Assembly: GCA_034926605.1 (NCBI GenBank)
Contig: JAYFQV010000006.1
Coordinates: 93,265-157,264, forward strand
DNA length: 64,000 nucleotides
Direction of reading: 5' to 3'
From: CALXXL01 sp034926605
GTDB taxonomy: Bacteria > Verrucomicrobiota > Lentisphaeria > Victivallales > Victivallaceae
Under the pieces are notes generated by a model that saw nothing but the letters and a program-made list of their open reading frames with translations, did no database searches and was not told where the DNA came from. Shown one piece after another: positions 43,836-53,697 of the stretch (the first letter of the stretch is position 1; each line of letters starts with the position of its first letter). Made by a program: the position numbers and the translations under genes.

Positions 43836-44786
43836 ATGCTGATTTCCGGTTCCTGGTTTGAATTCCAGCACAACGGCGGCCAGGAGGCCCCCAACTGGAA
43901 TCCGTATTTCCGCGACTTCACGCCCGCCCAATGGGAAGCGCTGCTCTCCGACATGGCCGGCATCGGCATGGAATACATAGTTCTTATGGGCAGCGCCCTC
44001 GACAATAAGACCTTTTACAAGAGCAGACATTTCGAGTCCTACCCCCTCGCCACCGAAGATCCGATGCAGGTTATGTTCGACGCGGCCGACAAGCTGGGCA
44101 TTCGTATCTTCGTGTCAAACGATTTCTATGGCAGCTGGATGTACCCGGAAAAGATGTTCTTCGACCCCGAGGTGCGCCAGAGGCGCGAGCTCGCCATGGC
44201 CGAAATCGTGGAACGCTTCGGCCATCACAAGAGCTTCTATGGCTGGTACTGGCCCAACGAGCTGGACATCTACCCCAACTACAGCGAACTGTTCATCGAA
44301 TACTGCCGCAATTGCAAACGCTTTGCCGACAGTCTGCTAGCCGGAAAAAAAGCGCTTATCGCCCCTTACGGCACCTTCCACCTGTTCGTGGATGACAAAT
44401 TTCTCGATCAGCTTGACCGCCTTGAAGTCGATTTTGTGGCCTATCAGGATGAAATCGGCGTGCGCAAGGCCAATATCGAATGGACGCCATTCTATTTCGA
44501 ACGCCTCAAACAGGCCCACGACAAGGTCGGCAAAGCCGAGCTCTGGGCCGACATGGAGGTGTTCCAGTTCGAAGGCCCGATATACAAGACCCCGCTTCAC
44601 CCGGCGCCGATCGAACGGATATTGAAGCAGCTTGAGGGCATATCGCCATTCGTGGAGCGGGTGCTGATCTACCAGTATCCCGGCCTGATGAGCAAGCCCG
44701 GCACCATCGCCCGCCACGCCACGCCGGAAGCCACCCGGCTTTACAGCGAATACAACGCCTACCGCGAGGCCTATCTGAAAAGATGA
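43836..44786 (+). CDS. DUF4434-type TIM-barrel protein, probable glycoside hydrolase-like
   Basis: This 316-residue protein resembles the DUF4434 group of glycosidase-like TIM barrels. Visible features are the N-terminal SGSWFEFQ, the TPAQWEALLSDMAGIGMEYIVLMGS helix-strand, FYGWYWPNELDIYP (a candidate catalytic Glu in the NE position after strand 4), APYGTFH, FVAYQDEIGVRK and ELWADMEVFQFEG (a second acidic centre). There is no signal peptide, so it acts in the cytosol. The downstream amidohydrolase gene overlaps by 4 nt (ATGA), which suggests a joint catabolic role. The substrate is unknown. Confidence 0.75.
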   Translation: MLISGSWFEFQHNGGQEAPNWNPYFRDFTPAQWEALLSDMAGIGMEYIVLMGSALDNKTFYKSRHFESYPLATEDPMQVMFDAADKLGIRIFVSNDFYGSWMYPEKMFFDPEVRQRRELAMAEIVERFGHHKSFYGWYWPNELDIYPNYSELFIEYCRNCKRFADSLLAGKKALIAPYGTFHLFVDDKFLDQLDRLEVDFVAYQDEIGVRKANIEWTPFYFERLKQAHDKVGKAELWADMEVFQFEGPIYKTPLHPAPIERILKQLEGISPFVERVLIYQYPGLMSKPGTIARHATPEATRLYSEYNAYREAYLKR

Positions 44787-45571
44787 ACTATCTTGACGTG
44801 CACGCCCACATTTTTCCGCATGACGTAGCGGTAAAGGTGGTCTCGGCACTGGAAGCGTATTACGGTTTCAGATGGGACGGCACCGGCGAAGTGGACGATC
44901 TTCTTGCCAGCATGAGCCGCATGAAGATCGACCGCTGCGTGGTGTTTTCGTCGGCGACCAAACCGTCGCAGGTTGAACCTATAAACGATTATATCGCATC
45001 GGTGGTTGCCCGCCATCCGGACAAACTCATCGGCTTCGGCACTCTGCATCCCGGCTATCCCGATTACCGCCGCGAGATCGAACGTATCGGGAAACTGGGG
45101 CTGAAGGGCTTGAAATTCCATCCGGATTTTCAGGAATTCGAAATGGACAGCCCCTCCATGCTGAAAATATACGAGGCCGCCGGAGACGCCATGTCCATGC
45201 TGTTTCACGTGGGCGATCCCCGCACCGACTTTTCCAGTCCTCGCCGGCTGGCCCATGTGCTCGACGAACTGCCGTTCATAAAAGTGATAGCCGCCCACAT
45301 GGGCGGCTATTCGGAATGGCCGGAAGCATGGAAGCACCTGATCGGCCGCGACCTGTGGCTGGACATCTCCAGCTGCATGCACCTCATTCCGGCTTCCGAG
45401 GTACGGAAGATGGCACAATCCCACGGGATCGACCGAATATTGTTCGCCAGCGATTATCCGGCGGTACACCACGAGCAGGCGGTGGCGCAGCTGAACGCGC
45501 TGGAACTTTCAGATGAAGATCGTGAAAAGGTGGCCCACCTGAATGCGGAGAAATTGCTGAATATCGTCTGA
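44783..45571 (+). CDS. Metal-dependent amidohydrolase (amidohydrolase-2 type)
   Basis: This 262-residue TIM-barrel hydrolase has the N-terminal metal-binding DVHAHIFPHD, the mid-barrel GLKGLKFHPDFQEF (Lys/His site), VIAAHMGGYSEW (third His) and the final FASDYPAV (Asp) near residue 230. That set fits the amidohydrolase-2 (ACMSD-like) group, which often acts on lactone or carboxylate intermediates. Translation is coupled to the DUF4434 gene. Its stop is 4 nt from the convergent exonuclease stop. Confidence 0.87.
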   Translation: MNYLDVHAHIFPHDVAVKVVSALEAYYGFRWDGTGEVDDLLASMSRMKIDRCVVFSSATKPSQVEPINDYIASVVARHPDKLIGFGTLHPGYPDYRREIERIGKLGLKGLKFHPDFQEFEMDSPSMLKIYEAAGDAMSMLFHVGDPRTDFSSPRRLAHVLDELPFIKVIAAHMGGYSEWPEAWKHLIGRDLWLDISSCMHLIPASEVRKMAQSHGIDRILFASDYPAVHHEQAVAQLNALELSDEDREKVAHLNAEKLLNIV

Positions 45572-45575
45572 GCCG

Positions 45576-46463
45576 TCAAAACCCGAACAGGTCGGGAGTG
45601 GTCTTTTCCTCCGGCTCCGGCAGCTCCCGAATGATGCTTTTCAGTTCGCTTTGTTCGCACAGCATCCTGACTTTATTCCAGTCCGGAGTCCGGCGAGACC
45701 ATTTTGCTACCTCCGCCAGTTCAGGCGGCAGAGTACTGCGCAACGCGATAAGTTTACGGTTCTTCTCGATCAACTCGCGGTTTTCCAACAACAGCGTACG
45801 CAATTTTTCGGATCCGACCTTCGCCGGATCGGCAAAAAACGCCTCGAGGCTGCCGACTTCGCCGAGGATTTTCTCGGCGGTCTTACCGCCGACCGAACGC
45901 ACGCCCGGAATATTGTCGGAAGCGTCGCCCAGCAGCGAGAGATAGTCGACTATCTGCACTGGAGTCACTCCGAAATTGTCGGTTACCTCCGCCTCTCCCC
46001 ATATTTTGAAGCCGGACGGTTTCGCCGGATGCAGGAGCCTGACCCGGGAATCCACCAGCTGCGCGAGGTCCTTATCCGAGGTCACGATTCTGACATCTTC
46101 GCCCGCGAAAAGCCCGGCGGCGCCGGCGATCAGATCGTCGGCCTCAAAATTCTCGGCGGAAACCAGCGGCCAGCCGAACGCCTCCGCAAAATCGCGGATT
46201 CGCGGCAGCTGACGCAGCAGCAACTCGGGAGTCGGCGGCCGGTTGGCCTTGTAATCAGGCGCCAGCTCTACCCGGAAAGCCACCTTCCCGCAATCGAAAG
46301 CCATCGCACCATGCGCGGACGGATAATTCCGATCCAGCAGCAAAAGCAGTTTGGCAAAAGCAAACACGGCGTTGGTCGGCTCGCCATGCGAGTCCGTGAG
46401 TTCGCGTATCGCATAGAACCCGCGGAATATCTGCGAGTAAGCGTCAACCAGCACCGTGCTCAT
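45576..46463 (-). CDS. Stand-alone 5'-3' exonuclease (PolA N-domain-like)
   Basis: This 295-residue nuclease matches the FEN/5'-3' exonuclease domain of DNA polymerase I without polymerase parts. Metal ligands lie in VDAYSQIFRGFYA (start), MAFDCG, NFEADDLIAG, IVTSDKDLAQLV and LGDASDNIPGVRSVGGKTAEKIL (helix-3-turn-helix). It should trim 5' flaps or RNA primers, as ExoIX/FEN-like proteins do. It is 4 nt after the cupin-like lipoprotein gene on the same strand, probably sharing its transcript. Confidence 0.92.
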   Translation of the reverse strand: MSTVLVDAYSQIFRGFYAIRELTDSHGEPTNAVFAFAKLLLLLDRNYPSAHGAMAFDCGKVAFRVELAPDYKANRPPTPELLLRQLPRIRDFAEAFGWPLVSAENFEADDLIAGAAGLFAGEDVRIVTSDKDLAQLVDSRVRLLHPAKPSGFKIWGEAEVTDNFGVTPVQIVDYLSLLGDASDNIPGVRSVGGKTAEKILGEVGSLEAFFADPAKVGSEKLRTLLLENRELIEKNRKLIALRSTLPPELAEVAKWSRRTPDWNKVRMLCEQSELKSIIRELPEPEEKTTPDLFGF

Positions 46464-46467
46464 CTGG

Positions 46468-47262
46468 CTACGGTTCCTGCGCGATCTGTTCGCTTTCGGC
46501 GGCGGTTTCGCTTTCTTTCACATCCTTCGCCACCACTGCGGCTTCCGCCGGAGTAAGCGTCTGGGCTTCGGCCACGCTTGCCGACTGACCGGAATCCTTG
46601 GACTCCGCCGCGGGATTGGGGTCGGTCACCTCGGTGAGAGTCTCGCTTTGAGGCTGACTGGTCCACGGGGAGTTGTTCACCTGCTTGGGCAGATTGAGGT
46701 CGTCGAAGCCGCGCGCGTCGATCACATCTTTCCGGTCGACAGTGGTCATACCGTTGTAGTTGCTGGTTTCTGAAAGCTCATGCGGCATCTGTATCAGGGT
46801 GTCGGGAAGCACCTCGCCGGACGGTACGGCAAGCGCAATCACCAACGGATCGACGGTGACGTTCAGCACCTTGACCGTTTTACCCGCGGGGATCAGCATA
46901 GCGTTTCCGATGGCAAGCGGCATTTCATAGTTAAGACTCCGGGCATATCCGTCGCCGGAAACCACATAAACAACCTGCCATTCACCGGACGGCTGAACAT
47001 CCCACTCCACGCCGCCGGACAATTCATACTGCTTGCTGGCCATCTTGGTATCTTCCGGAAACTGGAACATTTTCACCACGGCCGGACCGAGCTTGTCCTG
47101 GGTCAGCCCGACCGGCAGCGGCATCACGGTCACCACCGTGTCGGCAGCCGGTTGGGTGGTCTGCTGGGGTTCGGTGGGAGCGGGCGTACATTCGAAAAGA
47201 CTGCAACCGGTGAGGCCCACCAGCGCCGCGGCGAAACCGATAGTAGCGGAAAGCTTTTTCAT
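46468..47262 (-). CDS. Lipoprotein with cupin-like domain
   Basis: This 264-residue protein has a lipoprotein signal (MKKLSATIGFAAALVGLTGC, lipidated at Cys20). Residues of about 85-160 (GEWQVVYVVSGDGYARSLNYEMPLAIGNAMLIPAGKTVKVLNVT) follow the cupin pattern, but the usual metal-binding His residues are missing. The C-terminal 70 residues are a Glu/Ala-rich disordered tail. ATG 47262 follows AGGAG; the longer frame is rejected. It has a promoter at 47305-47333 and is followed by the exonuclease gene. Function is unknown. Confidence 0.7.
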   Translation of the reverse strand: MKKLSATIGFAAALVGLTGCSLFECTPAPTEPQQTTQPAADTVVTVMPLPVGLTQDKLGPAVVKMFQFPEDTKMASKQYELSGGVEWDVQPSGEWQVVYVVSGDGYARSLNYEMPLAIGNAMLIPAGKTVKVLNVTVDPLVIALAVPSGEVLPDTLIQMPHELSETSNYNGMTTVDRKDVIDARGFDDLNLPKQVNNSPWTSQPQSETLTEVTDPNPAAESKDSGQSASVAEAQTLTPAEAAVVAKDVKESETAAESEQIAQEP

Positions 47263-47304
47263 ATTTTTTTCTCCTGGATAGGTTTTTAAGCGTATTTTGC
47301 GGTA

Positions 47305-47333
47305 AATATACACCCTATTTAAACGCATTTCCA
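47305..47333 (-). promoter_or_regulatory. Promoter for the cupin-like lipoprotein
   Basis: On the minus strand TGGAAA (47333-47328) and TATATT (47310-47305) are 17 nt apart. Confidence 0.5.
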
Positions 47334-47366
47334 GACCAATATTTCATTAAAAACCGAAAATCAAGC

Positions 47367-47394
47367 TTGATTTAGCTCTTTCAGGCGTTATGTT
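47367..47394 (+). promoter_or_regulatory. Promoter for the parvulin-like pair
   Basis: TTGATT at 47367-47372 and TATGTT at 47389-47394 are 16 nt apart, 29 nt before the ATG. Confidence 0.5.
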
Positions 47395-47423
47395 AGAACT
47401 GAGATACAGAGAGGAATGAGTGT

Positions 47424-48320
47424 ATGAAAACATGGTTCACCGCTGCGCTTTGTGCCATATCAATATTGTGTCTGGCCGGCGACGCTTCGGCAAAATCGCT
47501 GGAAAAGGTATTCGCAAGTTATCCCGACACCCTCGGCACCGTGTTCGATATTCCGATAACAAAGGCCGCAATGTTCGAATATTACCGCAACGGTGAAGGC
47601 GTGCCTGAATGGCTGCCGGAGCCTTATCTAGATGAACAACGCGCCGCGTTCGCACGGGCGTTTGTCGAACTGCGCGAGCGCGAAATCGGCGCCGAACGCA
47701 AAGGCTTTCTACCTACGCCGGAAAGAGCCCGCAAATACTTGGAGAAACAGCTGGACAGTCTGCCGGAGGATGAACAGGCATCCCTGCTTCGCAGTGAGAA
47801 AATGACCCGCAAGGAGTATCTGGACAAGCTTTCGTCCGATCCGGCGATCCAGAAACAGGCGGCGGAAGCGGATTTCATGGACACCCTCGCCGCCCGCCAC
47901 GTCGTTACCGACGAGGATCTGGAAAAATACTTTCAGGAACATATCGACGAGTACCGGTACAGCGACCAGGAATACGTCAATTTCGAACTGCTGACACCGG
48001 ACGGGACCATAATGAAAGACAAAACAAAGGAATCAGAGAAAACCGAGACGCTGCATCTGCGGATGGACTTGGACACAAAATTGATAATGACGCTGGACAA
48101 ACTCAAGGACAATGAGAGTTCCGCTCCGGTCGACATCAACGGCACCACTGTTATCGTCCATAAGCTGCCGCTGCCGGATCCTCGTTTGCGCGGACAGCGT
48201 TTCCAGTTACGGCTGCAACTCGAAAAGGAACGCGCCGGCGATGCCCGCAGCACGCTGCATGAAATGAGCAAATTCAAACTGAATTTTGAAGTGCCCGAGA
48301 TACCTGAACCGTCTTTTTGA
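47424..48320 (+). CDS. Periplasmic SurA/parvulin-like chaperone without PPIase core
   Basis: This 298-residue protein has a cleavable signal (MKTWFTAALCAISILCLAGDASA). The mature part has the helical SurA/PrsA-like N-domain (ARAFVELREREIGAERKGF, KYLEKQLDSLPEDE, FMDTLAARHVVTDEDLEKYFQEHIDEY) and a C-terminal strand region, but no ASHIL parvulin core. It therefore probably binds unfolded outer-membrane clients without isomerase activity. It lies 53 nt upstream of a complete PpiC-type isomerase, so the two form one periplasmic folding unit. Confidence 0.75.
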   Translation: MKTWFTAALCAISILCLAGDASAKSLEKVFASYPDTLGTVFDIPITKAAMFEYYRNGEGVPEWLPEPYLDEQRAAFARAFVELREREIGAERKGFLPTPERARKYLEKQLDSLPEDEQASLLRSEKMTRKEYLDKLSSDPAIQKQAAEADFMDTLAARHVVTDEDLEKYFQEHIDEYRYSDQEYVNFELLTPDGTIMKDKTKESEKTETLHLRMDLDTKLIMTLDKLKDNESSAPVDINGTTVIVHKLPLPDPRLRGQRFQLRLQLEKERAGDARSTLHEMSKFKLNFEVPEIPEPSF

Positions 48321-48373
48321 AAAGTCTGGTTTGCGTGTCCCGGATAATAAAACAGAAAGAAAGTGTGACGATT

Positions 48374-49549
48374 ATGAAGAAAATTGCAATGCTGATGGCG
48401 GCTTGCGCCGCAACCTCCGTAATGGCCCAGGACAAACCCCAAGCCATTACAATCACGCCGGAAATGCTTCAGGCGCTCACCCAGCAACAGCAGCAGCAGC
48501 CCAAGGTCGATTATGCAAAAATCGAGGCGATGCTACCGGAAACCGTCGGTACCGTGACCGGAAAGCCCTATACTCGCGCCGAACTCCTTGAGGCCATCAA
48601 GAGCGACCCGCAGGCTCAGTGGTATTTCGCACAGGCCCCGGCCGACAAAATGCCGCAGATCCTGCACAGCTTTGCTCAGGAAATGATGACTCAGCAGCTT
48701 ATCACCGGCATGGTACCTCCGGTGGACGAAGCCACAGCCACCTCTTATTTCAAAGCGAAGTTCAATGAGATGCCGGAGGCCAACCGCAACGCTCTGCTCG
48801 AAAGATTCAAAAACGCCGGCCAGACCCTTGACGGCTACATCGCCGAAATGGTCAAGCAGGGCGACACCCTCAAGGGTGTGGCGATGAACATCTACTTCGA
48901 CAAGCTCATTGCCGACAACCATATCGGTGACAAGGCCGCGATCGAAAAGTTCTACGCCGAAAAGAAGAATACCGAATTCAAGCTGCCGGAAAACACCCTC
49001 CGCGCATCCCACATTCTGTTCGCGGTTGACGAAAAAGCCACCGAAGAACAGCAGAAGGCCGCGCTCGACAAGGCCACCGCCGCGCTGGCAAAAATCAAGG
49101 CCGGCGAGGATTTCGCCAAGGCTGCCGGTGAGATGAGCGACTGCCCGAGCAAAGCCCGCGGCGGCGATCTCGGTTTCTTCGAACCGGAAAACATGGTGCC
49201 GGAATTTTCCGCCGCCGTGCAGTCGGTAAAACCCGGTGAAATGGTCGACCATCCGGTCAAAACCCAGTTCGGATATCACATCATCCGCCGCGCCGAAGTG
49301 CCGGAATTCATTCCGATGGATGAAGTTTCCACCCAGATTTCCAACTTCCTGAAGCAGACTTACATTCAGGAATATATTGAGAAAGAAGTCGCCAAGAGCG
49401 TGGTTAACAACATAGTTGTCCCCGCGCCGGAGACTCCAGAGGCTCCCGCCGCGGCCAAGGCCGCGCCCGCTCCGGCTGCCCCGGCTGCTCCGGCTGCTCC
49501 GGCCGAAGTAAAAGCTGAAGCCGCTCCGGCTGCTCCGGCTGCCAAGTAA
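48374..49549 (+). CDS. Periplasmic peptidyl-prolyl isomerase (parvulin type)
   Basis: This 391-residue exported protein has a signal peptide (ending SVMAQ), a Gln-rich start (QQQQQQ), a SurA-like helical domain (about 65-200), and a parvulin PPIase core at about 210-312 (RASHILFAVDE, ARGGDLGFFEPENMVPEFSAAV, FGYHIIRR). The last 45 residues are a Pro/Ala repeat tail (APAAPAAPAAP). ATG 48374 is chosen for the signal peptide; the longer frame overlaps the preceding gene. It should help fold outer-membrane or secreted proteins. A terminator follows. Confidence 0.93.
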   Translation: MKKIAMLMAACAATSVMAQDKPQAITITPEMLQALTQQQQQQPKVDYAKIEAMLPETVGTVTGKPYTRAELLEAIKSDPQAQWYFAQAPADKMPQILHSFAQEMMTQQLITGMVPPVDEATATSYFKAKFNEMPEANRNALLERFKNAGQTLDGYIAEMVKQGDTLKGVAMNIYFDKLIADNHIGDKAAIEKFYAEKKNTEFKLPENTLRASHILFAVDEKATEEQQKAALDKATAALAKIKAGEDFAKAAGEMSDCPSKARGGDLGFFEPENMVPEFSAAVQSVKPGEMVDHPVKTQFGYHIIRRAEVPEFIPMDEVSTQISNFLKQTYIQEYIEKEVAKSVVNNIVVPAPETPEAPAAAKAAPAPAAPAAPAAPAEVKAEAAPAAPAAK

Positions 49550-49564
49550 ACGTATTTTTTCCCG

Positions 49565-49590
49565 GCCGCCTTCGGGCGGCTTTTTTTTTT
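49565..49590 (+). terminator. Terminator after the parvulin gene
   Basis: The stem GCCGCC/GGCGGC with a TTCG tetraloop (49565-49580) is followed by ten T residues. Confidence 0.93.
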
Positions 49591-49594
49591 GCGC

Positions 49595-49623
49595 TTGCCA
49601 AAACCGCTTTGGGGAAGTATATT
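49595..49623 (+). promoter_or_regulatory. Promoter for icd
   Basis: TTGCCA at 49595-49600 and TATATT at 49618-49623 are 17 nt apart. It starts 4 nt after the T run of the preceding terminator. Confidence 0.6.
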
Positions 49624-49661
49624 AATTATAACACTAATTCTAACTCAACGGGGCGTTTCCA

Positions 49662-50918
<1,257 letters not shown>

Positions 50919-50939
50919 CAACCCGAAAAGGAGTTTACC

Positions 50940-51848
50940 ATGAAACTTGCTTCGCTTCTGAATCCGCATCTGGTGTTCTGCCGGCTCTCCGGCTCCACCC
51001 GCGAAGAAATTTACGGCGGCATGCTCGATATGGCGCGTACGCAAATGCATCGGGAACATCTGGATACCAAGGACATCCTTGCCCAGCTGATCGAACGGGA
51101 AAATTTCTTGAAAATGCCGTACTGCGGCATCGCACTGCCGCACGTGCGGCTCGAACAGCTTCACGATCTCTATATCGTCATCGGCGTGCCGGCAGAACCG
51201 GTGATGCTCAAAGATGACGACACCGAGCCGACCAAGCTGGTGGTCATGTCTCTCATCAGCGAAAGCACCTCCAACTCTTATCTCAAGGCGTTGGCGGCGT
51301 TCGCGCGCTACCTGACCCAGCCGGGCAAACTCGACGCGCTCACGGCCTGCAACGACGGTCAGCAGCTGGTGGACATGATATCGAATGATTGCGTGACCAT
51401 CAACCGCACGCTGACCGCCGAAGACCTTATGCTCGAATATCCAACCATCCGCGCCGACCAGAGTCTGGCCGAAGCGCTGGATACGTTCTACCGCGAGCGC
51501 CGGGAGGTGCTGCCGGTGGTGGATGCCGACAATCATTTCCTCGGTCTGGTGGATGCGGCCGACATCATCCGCAGTTTCATACCGGACTATCTGCTGATGC
51601 TGGACAACCTCAACTTTCTCAACAGCTTCGAAGTGTTCGACAATATCTTCAAGTCTGAAAACAAATATTCGGTTCGCGATTACGTGCAGCCGGCCAAGAT
51701 GATCCTCGCTCCCGATACCCCGCTGATCCAGTTCACCATAAGACTGGTTCGCCGGGAGGCCTATGCCGGGTTCGTGGTCGACTCCGAAAACCACCTGCTC
51801 GGGGTGGTTGCCATCAACAACATTGTACACAAAGTCTTACGCGGTTGA
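50940..51848 (+). CDS. PTS EIIA fused to paired CBS domains (second copy)
   Basis: This 302-residue protein repeats the plan of the protein at 8138-9061: EIIA-2 domain (about 1-150) with the phospho-acceptor H68 in CGIALPHVRLEQ, then two CBS motifs (about 160-225: DLMLEYPTIRADQSLAEALDTF, LPVVDADNHFLGLVDAADI; and about 240-302: DYVQPAKMILAPDTPLIQFT, GFVVDSENHLLGVVAINNIV). The two share layout but little sequence, so duplication is ancient. AAGGAG precedes the ATG. Twelve nucleotides separate it from an SLC13-type transporter gene, again suggesting that it controls transport. Confidence 0.88.
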   Translation: MKLASLLNPHLVFCRLSGSTREEIYGGMLDMARTQMHREHLDTKDILAQLIERENFLKMPYCGIALPHVRLEQLHDLYIVIGVPAEPVMLKDDDTEPTKLVVMSLISESTSNSYLKALAAFARYLTQPGKLDALTACNDGQQLVDMISNDCVTINRTLTAEDLMLEYPTIRADQSLAEALDTFYRERREVLPVVDADNHFLGLVDAADIIRSFIPDYLLMLDNLNFLNSFEVFDNIFKSENKYSVRDYVQPAKMILAPDTPLIQFTIRLVRREAYAGFVVDSENHLLGVVAINNIVHKVLRG

Positions 51849-51860
51849 GGAGCGCGCAGC

Positions 51861-53249
51861 ATGACTGAATTTGGTTTCTGGTTCGCCACCATCGTATTCA
51901 TCGGAACTTATGTTTTAATCGCCTCGGAAAAGGTGCACAAGACCACCGCGGCGCTGGTAGGTTCCAGTCTCATGCTTCTGTTCGTGCTGCCCGGGCCGCA
52001 CAACACGGGGCTGTTTTTCGCCGACCACCCATCCTGGCTGACGGAGGAATTCACCTTCATAACCAGTCACAACGCTCCGCTGGACGTCTATGCCCGCTAT
52101 GTGAACTTCGACGTGATCTTCACCTTGGCCGGCATGATGCTGCTGGTCAATATCCTGAGCGGCACCGGCGTTTTCCAGTACGTTGCGATCAAATGCGCAA
52201 AAGTGGCGAAGGGTTCGCCCATACGCACCATGATACTGCTGGTGGCGGCCACCGCCGCGTTGTCGGCATTCCTTGACAACGTGACCACGGTTCTGCTGAT
52301 TGCGCCGGTCACCATGATCGTCGCCTCGGAGATGAAGCTGAACTCCCTGCCGTTCCTGATGGCCGAGACCATGGCCTCGAACATCGGCGGTACCGCCACT
52401 TTGATCGGCGATCCGCCGAACCTGATCATCGGCAGCGTGGCCAACCTCGGCTTCATGTCGTTCCTGCTGAACCTCGGATGGGTGATCGTGATATTCATGA
52501 TCATCTATTGCGTGATCCTCAAATTCTGGTACGGCAAGAAGATGCATGTCACGGTCGAACAGCGCGCCCGCATCATGGAACTTGATGAAAGGGCCGCGAT
52601 CACCGATCCCTACAATATGAAGCGCGGCGTTTTCGTCATTTCGCTGACTATTGTCGGATTCCTGCTGCACAGCCTGATCGGCATCCAGCCCTGCGTGGTG
52701 GCGATGGCCGGCGCGGCGCTGGCGCTGCTGATCTGCCGGGTCAACGTGGACCATTCCCTTGAAAAGATCGAATGGAGCACCCTGTTCTTCTTCCTCGGAC
52801 TGTTCATACTGGTTCGCGGCGCCGAATACGGCGGACTCATGGACCGCGTCGGAGTGCTGCTCCAAGGCACTTACTCATGGCATCCGCTGGTGTTCATCCT
52901 GGCTCTGATGTGGATAAGCGCGCTGGCGGCGGCAATCACCAACAACGTTTCCTATACCGCCGCGATGGTGGCGGTAATCTCGGTATATCTGCGCGGCAAC
53001 CCGGCATTTGCCGGAAGCCCGGAACTCCAGCAGCTGGCCTGGTGGGGACTGGCGCTGGCGGTATGCCTGGGAGGAAACGGCACTCTGGTGGGTGCGGCGG
53101 CCAACCTTGTCACCGCCGGTATAGCCGGCAAGGCGGGGGTGGATGTTTCATTCCGGAAATTCATGGTCTACGGCCTGCCGGTGACTTTCGGCACCATGGT
53201 GGCGGCCACCGCCTATATCGTACTTCGCTACTACGTTATGATCAAGTAA
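51861..53249 (+). CDS. SLC13/ArsB-NhaD superfamily transporter (second copy)
   Basis: This 462-residue inner-membrane protein has 11-12 hydrophobic segments and superfamily repeats ATAALSAFLDNVTTVLLIAPVTM with MAETMASNIGGTATLIGDPPNLIIG in the first half, and AAAITNNVSYTAAMVAVI with CLGGNGTLVGAAANLVTAG in the second. This is the cation-anion symporter/antiporter plan. Compared with the paralogue at 6436-8124 it lacks the C-terminal soluble domain. It lies between its EIIA-CBS regulator and a GNAT gene that begins 1 nt after its stop. Substrate is unknown. Confidence 0.87.
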   Translation: MTEFGFWFATIVFIGTYVLIASEKVHKTTAALVGSSLMLLFVLPGPHNTGLFFADHPSWLTEEFTFITSHNAPLDVYARYVNFDVIFTLAGMMLLVNILSGTGVFQYVAIKCAKVAKGSPIRTMILLVAATAALSAFLDNVTTVLLIAPVTMIVASEMKLNSLPFLMAETMASNIGGTATLIGDPPNLIIGSVANLGFMSFLLNLGWVIVIFMIIYCVILKFWYGKKMHVTVEQRARIMELDERAAITDPYNMKRGVFVISLTIVGFLLHSLIGIQPCVVAMAGAALALLICRVNVDHSLEKIEWSTLFFFLGLFILVRGAEYGGLMDRVGVLLQGTYSWHPLVFILALMWISALAAAITNNVSYTAAMVAVISVYLRGNPAFAGSPELQQLAWWGLALAVCLGGNGTLVGAAANLVTAGIAGKAGVDVSFRKFMVYGLPVTFGTMVAATAYIVLRYYVMIK

Positions 53250-53250
53250 T

Positions 53251-53697
53251 ATGATGGAATACCGACAGCCCGTCGTTTCTGACATACCGCAAATGGCCGA
53301 CCTCTATTCGGAGGCCGGTTTTGCGGAACGCGACGGCGCCGAGGGATTTATCGCCAAGACCTTCAACACCTGTCACTGGCTGGTGGCGGTGGAAGGCGAC
53401 AGGCTCGCCGGCATGGCGCGGGCAATATGCGACCATGCCAGCGACTGTTTCATCCAGGATGTGGCGGTGAGAAAAGAGTTCCGCCGCCGCGGAGTGGCTT
53501 CCGGGCTGGTTTCGCGGCTGGTGGAGCAGGTAAGCGCCGAAGGCGTGGACTGGATCGGACTGGTCAGCGTGCCGGGGGCGGAAGACCTTTACCGGAAATG
53601 CGGATTCGCTCCGCTGAAAGGTTATACCGCAATGCGGTGGCTGAAGCGACCGCGGCCGGACGGGGTCAATCACGGGTCAGATTGCGCATCCAGTTGA
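53251..53697 (+). CDS. GNAT-family N-acetyltransferase
   Basis: This 148-residue single-domain acetyltransferase has the CoA loop VRKEFRRRGVASGLVSRLVEQV and the final LYRKCGFAPLKGYTAMRW. It starts 1 nt after the transporter stop, so it is probably expressed from the icd promoter. Its 3' end overlaps the convergent MATE gene by 32 nt; the overlapping C-terminal residues are non-conserved. The substrate is unknown. Confidence 0.87.
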   Translation: MMEYRQPVVSDIPQMADLYSEAGFAERDGAEGFIAKTFNTCHWLVAVEGDRLAGMARAICDHASDCFIQDVAVRKEFRRRGVASGLVSRLVEQVSAEGVDWIGLVSVPGAEDLYRKCGFAPLKGYTAMRWLKRPRPDGVNHGSDCASS

